NCBI RefSeq assembly: GCF_047238305.1
Contig: NZ_JBDFMO010000001.1
Location: 1,364,001-1,428,000, forward strand
Origin: Ferdinandcohnia sp047238305
GTDB lineage: Bacteria > Bacillota > Bacilli > Bacillales > Bacillaceae_L
Length of the DNA stretch: 64,000 nt
Direction: 5' to 3'
A program made the position numbers and the translations under genes. Of this stretch, positions 52,046 through 60,000 are shown piece by piece. The stretch's first letter is position 1; the number at the start of each line of letters is the position of its first letter. The notes below the pieces were generated by a model that ran no database searches, was not told where the DNA came from, and worked only from the letters and a program-made list of their open reading frames with translations.

Positions 52046-52582
52046 GTGGATCAACAAATTTTACCCGCATCAACGACGATGAAAGAATTCGAGTATTTTT
52101 TAAAAAGTAAATATGAAATCGGGGTTTTTACGGAAATACACATTGCTCAGTTGAAAAATATTAAGAGAATGGCCAATGAATATGGGAAGAAGATGATCTT
52201 TCATGTGGATATGGTACATGGGATCAAAAGTGATGAGTATGCGACGGAATTTATTTGCCAGGAGTTTCAGCCGTACGGGTTAATTTCGACGAAATCAAGT
52301 GTGATTCAAAAGGCGAAGCAAAAGGGAGTTTTCGCGATACAGCGGATGTTTTTGATTGATACGCATGCCCTTGAAAAAAGCTATAAACTAATTGAAAAAA
52401 ATCAACCTGACTTTATTGAGGTGCTGCCTGGGGCCATGCCGTGGATGATCCAAGAGGTGAAAGAGAGATTGAATGTACCGGTGCTTGCTGGTGGGCTGAT
52501 CCGGACAAAAGAGGAAGTGCAGAAGGCGCTCGAAGCGGGTGCTACTGCCATCACTACATCAAAAAGGGAGCTTTGGGTGTAA
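52046..52582 (+). CDS. glpP: Glycerol-3-phosphate-responsive antiterminator GlpP
   Basis: RNA-binding regulator that, with glycerol-3-phosphate, lets transcription pass the leader terminators of glp genes. 178 residues, TIM-barrel-like, with family blocks HVDMVHGIKSDEYATEFI (about 57-74), GLISTKSSVIQKAKQKG and PVLAGGLIRTKEEVQKALEAGA (about 146-167). GTG at 52046 behind ATGGAGGGAAGACTG; an ATG five codons upstream lies in that site. No glpF, glpK or glpD gene is nearby, unlike B. subtilis. The stop codon lies in the start of a structured repeat. Confidence 0.93.
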   Translation: MDQQILPASTTMKEFEYFLKSKYEIGVFTEIHIAQLKNIKRMANEYGKKMIFHVDMVHGIKSDEYATEFICQEFQPYGLISTKSSVIQKAKQKGVFAIQRMFLIDTHALEKSYKLIEKNQPDFIEVLPGAMPWMIQEVKERLNVPVLAGGLIRTKEEVQKALEAGATAITTSKRELWV

Positions 52583-52716
52583 CTTTATTCAGCAGAAGCC
52601 AACCAGTGATGCTGGGTAGAGTTAAGTTTTCCGGTGGATTCAATCCTATCACAACGCCTTTGACCCACTTCCTGTGGACCTAAAATCGGGGACAAACACA
52701 CCAAGGCGTTCCTTTT
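52579..52716 (+). repeat. Structured dispersed repeat, copy B
   Basis: Shorter relative of the element at 30618-30815: it shares AACTTTATTCAG, CCGGTGGAT, GCCTTTGACCCAC, CTGTGGACC and CACCAAGGCG. AACTTTATTCAGC pairs with GCTGGGTAGAGTT through 13 bp, four of them G-T pairs, where copy A has Watson-Crick pairs. Confidence 0.7.
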
Positions 52717-52812
52717 TTGATGCAATTTGGCATAATTTGTTGGGAAGTTTATGTGTAAGCGTTGTCATTATTTCGTTATAATATGGGTAAGAAAGTGTGA
52801 GGAGGCGAAGTG

Positions 52813-52929
52813 ATGGAAGAGAACACGAATCAATTAGCGGTTGGTATGGTGTGGGGAACAACATTAAGTATACCTCTTTGGATTGCGTTCTTTGGTTGGT
52901 TGAAGCTTCTGTCACATCTCTTCGTTTGA
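52813..52929 (+). CDS. Small single-helix membrane protein
   Basis: 38 residues starting MEENTNQLAVGMVWGTTLSI and ending WLKLLSHLFV, with one hydrophobic helix (about 8-33). ATG behind GTGAGGAGGCGAAGTG, a strong site, and a TATAAT box at 52777-52782. Too short for most gene finders but well supported. Its stop codon touches a GGGAC repeat. Confidence 0.65.
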   Translation: MEENTNQLAVGMVWGTTLSIPLWIAFFGWLKLLSHLFV

Positions 52930-53006
52930 ACGGAGGAGCCACAGGGACGGTTCCTGTGGCTCCACTTGCCCAAAGGGACCAATAGAACCGTCCCTATGGT
53001 CCCTTT
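52930..53006. repeat. Dispersed GGGAC palindromic repeat, copy 8
   Basis: GAGCCACAGGGACGG with CCTGTGGCTCC, and GGGACCAATAGAACCG with TCCCTATGGTCCC; each half can fold. It overlaps the last codons and stop of the GGDEF-EAL gene. Confidence 0.75.
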
Positions 53007-54823
53007 AGCCATTTATCTTCGAATTCGGTTTGGGGGAGAGGCTTGCTGAAGTAGTAGCCCTGGCCGTAGGTGCATCCTTGATTGTTGAGAAATGTGAGTT
53101 GTTCGTTTGTTTCGATGCCTTCGGCGACGACTTTGACGTTAAGGTTATCGGACATTTGGATAATCATTTGAATGAGAGCTTTGGAATCGGAATTAAAATT
53201 TCGAATAAAAGAACGGTCAATTTTTAAATAGTCAATAGGAAGTTGATGAAGAACGCTTAGAGAGCTATAGCCGGTGCCAAAGTCATCAAGGCTAATGCTA
53301 ATCCCAAGTTTCTTTAATTCGCGAACAGAATCAATCGATTTTTCCAAATTTATCAAGGCACTTTCAGTTATCTCGATGTCTAAGCGATGAAGGCAAGAGG
53401 TGTGCTCTATATTCACTTCCTCTATAAAACGACATAGGCTATGTTTTTCAAAATGCTTTGGCGACAAGTTCACTGAGATGTGCTCAAACTCATAGCCCGC
53501 CTCGGTCCACGAACATATCAATCCTAAAACTTCTGTAATCACCCATTCACCGACATCCACGATCAGACCGGTTTCCTCGAGCACGTGGATAAAAACATCC
53601 GGACTAAGCATTCCTTTTTCAGGGTGATTCCAACGTAGTAAAGCTTCAGCCCCACAAAATTTTCCTGTTTGGATTTCAAATTGTGGTTGAAAATAGACTT
53701 CAAATTCCCGTTTTTCGAGAGCTTCCTTTAAATCCTGCTCAAGCATAAAGCGTTCCTCAACTTTTTTTAAAAGTGTGTCATGATAAAAAACAAGGTGACC
53801 CCGACCGTGTTCCTTAGATGCATACATGGCAAGATCCGCCTTCTGTAGTAATTCCTCAATGGTTTCTGCGTCAAACGGAAAACGCGCAATTCCGATGCTC
53901 GCAAATACCTCTAAAGTAAATTCATGATAGGTAATAGGGAGGCTTATTTCATTAGCTATGCTTAGTGCGATTTTTTCAATGGCTTCATGCTGCACATCGG
54001 GAAGTGTCACGGCAAATTCATCGCCACCGATATGGTATGCAACACCTTGGTCGTCTACTTCTCTGAGACGTTTGGCAACCTCTGTTAGAACTGCATCTCC
54101 AGCCAAATGTCCATAACGGTCATTAGTCTTTTTAAATTCATTCAAATCAAGGTAGATGAGACTAAATGGGATTCGATTCGACAACTTTTCGCCCACATCC
54201 TCACTAAGCTTCCGTTTATTGGGTAAATTGGTGAGAGGCATGTGGTAGGCCATGAAATGGATTTTTTCCATGTTTCTTTTTTCTTTGGTGATATCCATAA
54301 TGATCCCATAGATTCCAAGGATCTTTTTCTCTACGATAATGGGGATATTCCGAACAAATACATCAATCAAGTCACCATTTGAGTTATGGATTTGAACCTC
54401 ATATTCCACAACTTCTCCCGCCAAAACTTTTTCAAATTGTTGTTTTATCACCTCTTGCTCATGTTTAGGTAAAAAATGAGTAAAATGTAAGCCTATAATA
54501 TCCCTTTTTTCCATCTTCGTTAGTTTTTCTGAGCTCCGATTTATGTCAATGATGACACCACTTGGATCAACCATAATAATTGAGCTGGGGTTTAAATCGT
54601 ACAGAGGTCGAAAATAGCGCTCTTGCTTGTTTAATTTTCGCTGATACCTATTGCCGAGAATCGCGATAAACATGCATAAAAACAAACTAAATAAAAGAAA
54701 CGGGAAAAAGATACTACTCGAAAAAAAGCCGCCGTCATCTGGGAGTACTAGGCTCATTCCCTTAAACAAAATATACTGGAAGATGATGGAGTTAGAATAT
54801 TCGAATATAAAAGTTGTGATCAT
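52994..54823 (-). CDS. PAS-GGDEF-EAL cyclic-di-GMP enzyme
   Basis: 609 residues: N-terminal membrane helices (about 1-55), PAS domain (about 68-185), GGDEF domain (about 195-350) with the intact motif HIGGDEFAV, and EAL domain (about 360-605) with AEALLRW, EITESAL, DDFGTGYSSL, YLKIDRSFI and VAEGIET, the residues needed for metal binding and catalysis. Both halves look competent, so it could make or degrade c-di-GMP, with the PAS domain as sensor. ATG at MITTFIFEY follows CGAGGTGTACGT; a 15-residue extension is not supported. Its end is inside a GGGAC repeat. Confidence 0.92.
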   Translation of the reverse strand: MITTFIFEYSNSIIFQYILFKGMSLVLPDDGGFFSSSIFFPFLLFSLFLCMFIAILGNRYQRKLNKQERYFRPLYDLNPSSIIMVDPSGVIIDINRSSEKLTKMEKRDIIGLHFTHFLPKHEQEVIKQQFEKVLAGEVVEYEVQIHNSNGDLIDVFVRNIPIIVEKKILGIYGIIMDITKEKRNMEKIHFMAYHMPLTNLPNKRKLSEDVGEKLSNRIPFSLIYLDLNEFKKTNDRYGHLAGDAVLTEVAKRLREVDDQGVAYHIGGDEFAVTLPDVQHEAIEKIALSIANEISLPITYHEFTLEVFASIGIARFPFDAETIEELLQKADLAMYASKEHGRGHLVFYHDTLLKKVEERFMLEQDLKEALEKREFEVYFQPQFEIQTGKFCGAEALLRWNHPEKGMLSPDVFIHVLEETGLIVDVGEWVITEVLGLICSWTEAGYEFEHISVNLSPKHFEKHSLCRFIEEVNIEHTSCLHRLDIEITESALINLEKSIDSVRELKKLGISISLDDFGTGYSSLSVLHQLPIDYLKIDRSFIRNFNSDSKALIQMIIQMSDNLNVKVVAEGIETNEQLTFLNNQGCTYGQGYYFSKPLPQTEFEDKWLKGP

Positions 54824-54981
54824 ACGTACACCTCGGCAAATGCAACTTATACGACTAGTATGAGCCATTATAGTGAAATTATTGGAACCTCAGATATTTT
54901 TTTCTTTTTGACGTATAAGATCGTTCAGATCTGGCAATGATGATAGTGTATTCCCCCCCTTTGTTTATATATTTTTGCTGG

Positions 54982-55008
54982 ACCTCCTTTATGGAGGTAT
55001 TTTTTTTG
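54982..55008 (+). terminator. Terminator before the DUF1659 gene
   Basis: ACCTCC / GGAGGT stem with a TTTAT loop followed by eight T. Confidence 0.7.
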
Positions 55009-55080
55009 CCTTTTTTAAAAAACGATGCCCCTTTTTGCCCCTTACCTCTCTATAACATAGGTGTAAAGGAGGTGAGGGAC

Positions 55081-55311
55081 ATGGCAGTATTAAAAGACAT
55101 TCAACGTACACAGTTACGCTTTGAGTTTGAAAATGGGATTGATGACAAAGGGCAGATGACCTACAAAAATAAAAACTACAACAACATCAACCCACTTGTA
55201 ACAGCTGAAGATTTGTATTCAGTAGCCGTTTCAATCGAAAAGCTACAAAGTTTACAGCTTGTCGGACTTGAGCGTAATGACAGCTATTCACTAGCTAGTG
55301 ACGGACAGTAA
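55081..55311 (+). CDS. DUF1659 protein
   Basis: 76 residues, beta-rich, with FENGIDDKGQMTYKNKNYNNI as the family-like block. DUF1659 genes stand with DUF2922 and yvrJ genes in many Bacillaceae; function unknown. ATG behind AAAGGAGGTGAGGGAC, a very strong ribosome binding site, which suggests high expression. Confidence 0.85.
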   Translation: MAVLKDIQRTQLRFEFENGIDDKGQMTYKNKNYNNINPLVTAEDLYSVAVSIEKLQSLQLVGLERNDSYSLASDGQ

Positions 55312-55345
55312 GTTTTAAACAAAAGGATAGAAAGGGGGAATAACA

Positions 55346-55561
55346 ATGGCAAAAACATTGGAAATGCAATTTAAAAATGAAGATGGAAAAACGGCGACTA
55401 TTTCCATTGAAAATCCAATCGAACCTGTTGATGCAGTAGCGGTTTCCGCTGCAATGGATCTCATTATATCAACAAATGTGTTTCTAACACCTGGTGGTGC
55501 GATTGTCGAGAAAAAAGGCGCACGCGTTGTCGAGCGTAATGTTGAAACAGTTGAACTTTAA
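55346..55561 (+). CDS. DUF2922 protein
   Basis: 71 residues: MAKTLEMQFKNEDGKTATIS start, NPIEPVDAVAVSAAMDLII middle. Small DUF2922 partner of the DUF1659 protein, 34 bases downstream; function unknown. ATG behind GAAAGGGGGAATAAC. Confidence 0.85.
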   Translation: MAKTLEMQFKNEDGKTATISIENPIEPVDAVAVSAAMDLIISTNVFLTPGGAIVEKKGARVVERNVETVEL

Positions 55562-55571
55562 TTGGAATTGG

Positions 55572-55602
55572 GCCAACTTTCTATTTAGGAAGTTGGCTTC
55601 TA
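55572..55602 (+). terminator. Hairpin after the DUF2922 gene
   Basis: GCCAACTTTC / GGAAGTTGGC stem with a six-base loop and a broken T-run; possibly a weak terminator. Confidence 0.5.
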
Positions 55603-55624
55603 CTTTTTAGTGGAAGGAGGAGGT

Positions 55625-55798
55625 ATGGTGGAACAGTTTTTGCCTTTTATCCAAGAGGTTGGCTTTCCTGTCGTCGTGACATTCTATCTTTTGCACCGGA
55701 TTGAAACGAAGCTTGATAGTGTCATTGATTCCATTCAAATGCTGCCACAAAGCATGAAGGCCGACCCACCGTATGAGACGAAGAAAAGTATATCGTAG
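55625..55798 (+). CDS. yvrJ: YvrJ family small protein
   Basis: 57 residues with one hydrophobic segment (LPFIQEVGFPVVVTFYLLHR), then DSVIDSIQMLPQSM, matching the YvrJ family. ATG behind GGAAGGAGGAGGT; the next GTG is equally possible. Third gene of the DUF1659-DUF2922-yvrJ row. Its 3' half and terminator are repeated 1.17 kb downstream. Confidence 0.8.
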   Translation: MVEQFLPFIQEVGFPVVVTFYLLHRIETKLDSVIDSIQMLPQSMKADPPYETKKSIS

Positions 55799-55837
55799 AA
55801 ATGATAGCACCTGGCGGGAATTCGTCGGGTGCTTTTT
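55722..55837 (+). repeat. Direct repeat, left copy (3' half of yvrJ plus terminator)
   Basis: About 116 bp that recur at 56895-57010 with only about ten differences. The two copies flank the Rpn-type gene. Confidence 0.88.
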
Positions 55838-55838
55838 T
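55807..55838 (+). terminator. Terminator of yvrJ
   Basis: GCACCTGGCG / CGTCGGGTGC stem with a GGAATT loop followed by six T. Confidence 0.8.
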
Positions 55839-55940
55839 ATTTTTGAAAACTTGCAGGAAAATGTGGTTTCATGTCGAAATGAATATTTGTTACATATGCC
55901 TCTACACTCCCCGAAAAATGACCCCGAAAGGAAGATACAG

Positions 55941-56839
55941 ATGAAACCAGAATACCTCGACTTAAAAGTAGACTTTATGTTTAAACAATTATTTGGTCAG
56001 CCAAGTCGAAAACATATTACAATTGCTTTTCTCAATGATTTGTTAGGAAGGAAAGGACACAATAGAATTAAAGATTTGCAATTTATTAATACTGAAATTT
56101 CAAAGGAGACTAAGGATGGAAAACAGTTCGATTGGATTTAGCCGTACTTACTCAGAACAGCGAAAATATAAATGTTGAAATTCAGGTCATTAACCAACAT
56201 GATTTACCCGAAAGAATTCTCTATTATTGGGCAAAGACTTACTCTTCCTCCATACATTCTAGTGACCAATATCGCAAACTGCGTCCTACGATTTCTATTT
56301 CTATTTTAAACTTTTCACTTTTTCCTACTGAAACCGATGATTTCCACACTATTTTTCATATCCGAGAAAAAAATAGCCATTTTCTATGGAGCGATCAACT
56401 TGAATTCCATGTGTTTGATTTGACCTCTTTCGTGGTAAAATGGAGAAAATACCGAAGGAAACTGAACGACAACAAAGAATTGCCTTGGTTATTAATGTTA
56501 ACCGCAGTGGATTATCCGGAAAATAAATTAGACGATGAATTAATGTCCGAATTGGAGGAATGGGCAATGAACATCGAGCAAGTAAAAGAAGCACTCATTG
56601 AGTGGGAAACAATAAGTGCAAATAAAGAAAATCGTGTCATTTATGAAGCGCGAGCAAAAGAGTTGCGTGACTTGTTAAGTAACCTTGAAGGAGAGCGGAG
56701 ATTAGGGAGAGAAATAGGTAGAGCAGAAAAAGATTACGAATATGCATTGAAATTTATGCAAGAAGGGTTAGATCTTGCATTTATCGAGAAAATGACCGGA
56801 CTACCCAAAGAAGAACTTCTTAAATTGAAAAAGAAGTAA
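55941..56839 (+). pseudogene. Rpn family nuclease / PD-(D/E)XK transposase-like gene, frameshifted
   Basis: The start MKPEYLDLKVDFMFKQLFGQ is typical of Rpn (PF12784) recombination-promoting nucleases. The frame breaks at about 56125: the first part ends GKQFDWI-stop, while the -1 frame continues as TVRLDLAV, then VEIQVINQ, where the PD-(D/E)XK catalytic residues (Asp in RLDLAV, Glu and Gln in VEIQV) sit. One lost A in a short A-run explains it. The full product would be about 299 residues and includes the charged C-terminal half. Sequencing error or slippage on AAAA cannot be excluded. ATG behind GAAAGGAAGATACAG. Confidence 0.8.
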
Positions 56840-56858
56840 TTAAATAGCGAATTACTTA

Positions 56859-56889
56859 ATGCTACTCATTAATTTGGGTAGCCTTTTTA
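56859..56889 (+). terminator. Terminator of the Rpn gene
   Basis: GCTAC / GTAGC stem followed by CTTTTT. Confidence 0.65.
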
Positions 56890-56894
56890 GTAGT

Positions 56895-57010
56895 TCATTG
56901 ATTCCATTCAAATGCTGCCACAAAGCATGAAGGCCGAACCGATGTATGAGACCAAGAAAAGTATATCGTAGAAATGATGGCACCTGACGGAAATTCGTCG
57001 GGTGCTTTTT
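56895..57010 (+). repeat. Direct repeat, right copy (yvrJ 3' remnant plus terminator)
   Basis: Second copy of the 116-bp segment. It holds the last codons of a yvrJ-like frame without a start, and its own terminator (GGCACCTGACG / CGTCGGGTGC, then TTTTT). It may be the remains of a tandem yvrJ gene whose 5' half was lost. Confidence 0.85.
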
Positions 57011-57084
57011 CATGTCTAAAAAAGGAATGAATAAAAAGGAAGGTGAGAAACTAAGACCAAAGATTGGATAATGAGGTGTTCCGT

Positions 57085-60000
57085 TTGGAAATTCAAGGAT
57101 ACAAGCTTGTAAAAGATAAGGATGAGTATACACTAGTGATTTTCTTGGACTCGCAAATGACAGAATTTGCATCCGAGTTTGGTGGGCATTTTCAACACGA
57201 AAAAAAGGACCTGAATACACAAATTCGGAATCTCGTTAAACAAAAATTCCCACATCTGCCGATTAGGGTTGCGAAGGTGCTAGCGGGTTCAATGCTGATC
57301 ACGACCTTTTATTTAGGAGCAACCGCCCCTAAAGTTGGAGCGCAAACCATTAGCGGTCAAACCCAGGCAGTCAACGACATATACACGGTAAAAGCAGGTG
57401 ATACCTTATACTCGATTGCCATGCGCTACAATGTGTCGGTGGATTCGATTAAAAAAGTTAATGGGCTTATGACAAATATGTTGTTTGTTGGTCAACAACT
57501 GAAATTGCCGTTTTTCACCTATACGGTGGCCTCAGGCGACACCCTTTACAATATTGCAAAACGTTATAACACAACCGTTGACCAAATCCGTACAGCCAAC
57601 CAATTAAAATCAGACATGCTGATGATTGGACAAAAGTTGCGGATTCCACTGTTGGAGGCAACACTAGCGCCACAACCTGTGGAGGAAACAGAGACGACAA
57701 CCGCTCCTGCGCCAACACCAGAAACGTTCACATATACAGTTGCCGCGGGTGATACGTTGTACGGGATTTCCACAAGATTTGGTACGACGGTTGACGAGTT
57801 AAAGTCACTCAACAACCTAACGTCAAATGTGCTAAACATCGGCCAGGTCCTGAAAATTTCGGGAAGTGAGGTTACACCGACAAATCCAACGCCAACAGCA
57901 CCTGCTCCGGAACCAACACCTGTCACATCGAGCTATACGGTTGCTGCAGGTGACACCTTATACAGCATTTCACAACGATTTGGCACAACCGTCGATGCGA
58001 TTCAGACTACGAATAATTTAACAACGACAAATTTATTTATCGGCCAGGTGCTGACGATTCCTGATGGGCAGGCAGTTCCTACTACACCGGAAGAGCCTAT
58101 ACAAGAAACAACACCCGCAATTAAACTAGAAGCACCAACATTGGTTACTACTCAAGTTATTAATAGCCAATCAGCTGCCGCCTATCCGGTGAAAGGAACA
58201 GCTGAGCCTGCATCGCGGGTGCAAGTTGTCTTTTTTGATGGAGTAAATGCACCGATCACGACGGAAGTACTTGCGAATGAAAAAGGTGAATTTAGTACGT
58301 TTGTGAATCTCAGCAAATTGCGTGACGGTCCGATCTCAATTACGTCTAAAGCCGTTGATTCGTCTGGAAATGAAAGTGGCATGACGAAGCTATCGTTGAA
58401 AAAAGATACCACGGTGGTGGCGCCCATTTTTCAAGAATTACAAGACATCACTGGTAAAAATGTAGCCCAGTATACGTTCGCTGGAACGGCTGAGCCCAAT
58501 GCGACGATTTCTATTCGCGCAACAGATGGTCTAAAACAAGCCGCAGAAACAACTATTAAATCGAATGAAAATGGTATATTCCAGACGGAACTTGACTTGT
58601 CTGGTTTGAAAGACGGTGCAATCACGATTACTGCAACCACAACTGATGCAGCACAAAATCGTTCAACACCAGCACAAGTTACTGTTACAAAGGATTCTAT
58701 CGTGGGAGAGCCTGTCATAGACACAAAGCAACCCATCACCACACAAAATGCCAACAGCTACACATTGGTTGGAATGGCAGACCCAGGTTCGACTGTCCAA
58801 ATTGTGTTATCAGATAGAGTGAATCCAGAAATAACGGTAGAAGCTGTTGCGAACGAAAGTGGCGAATTCCGTACAAATGTGGGCCTCCGCGCCTTAAATG
58901 ATGGGGAAATTTTTGTCACAGCGAGTGCAGTGGATGAGCACGGAAATCAAAGTGATGTCGAGCAGGCAACTCTCATTAAGGAAACAACCCTTGCACCACC
59001 AGTCATTAATAATACAGAGATCATCAACAGTATGAATGCAACGACTTATCACATTTACGGAATGGCGCAACCGGGTACGACCGTGGATATCACGGTGTCT
59101 GATGGGGTGAATCCGGATATCATCACGTCGACAACTGCGAATGAAAACGGGGAGTACAATGTCGCTATTGATGTGAGTGCAATGTTGGATACGAATTTGA
59201 CAATCTCTGCGTTTCAAACGAGTGCAGCCGGCATCACAAGTAATGTTAGTAATGTAACAGTTGAAAAAGACACAAAAGCACCTACCGCACCGATTTTTAA
59301 TAACAATCATTTTATTACCGGTGAAAATCAAGCGACCTACGAGTTAATCGGGAAAGCCGAGGCAAATTCAGATCTTCAAATTCGTATTTTTAACGGAAAT
59401 GGTCAGGAACAGGTTGTGACCGCAACCACAAATGAAAATGGTGAATACCGTGTTCCAGTTGATTTAACCGATTTTTCAGATGGAGATGTATCGTTTGAAT
59501 TGACACAGATTGACCGAGCGGGAAATGTAAGCCCTGCAGTCACAAAGACCTTGGTCAAGGATACAGTGGGACCTAACACGATCCAATTGGAAACACCGCT
59601 CCCCATTTTTTCGGATAATGTGTTGGTCTACCCTATTCGTGGTGTCGTCGAACCACATAGTACAGTCGTGATCGAAATTTCAGACGGTGTCAATGTGGTC
59701 ACGAAAACGGTGGAAACAGATGACGACGGTAGGTTTGAAGATATCTTTGACCTGAGTACGTTGAAAGATGGGGAGCTGACTGCTTCAATCCGTGCCAAAG
59801 ACAATGCTGGAAACGTGGGCGAAGCGCAAAACATCACGTTTGAAAAAGATACAACGGCACCGGCTGGGGTGGTGACGAATCAACCAGATTTTGTGAACCT
59901 CGAAAACCAGTCCAATTTTACCATTACGGGCTCTAGCGTCGAAGAAGGTGCGACCATTGAGATGGTTGTTAGTGATGGCACGACAACGGTGACGCAAACT

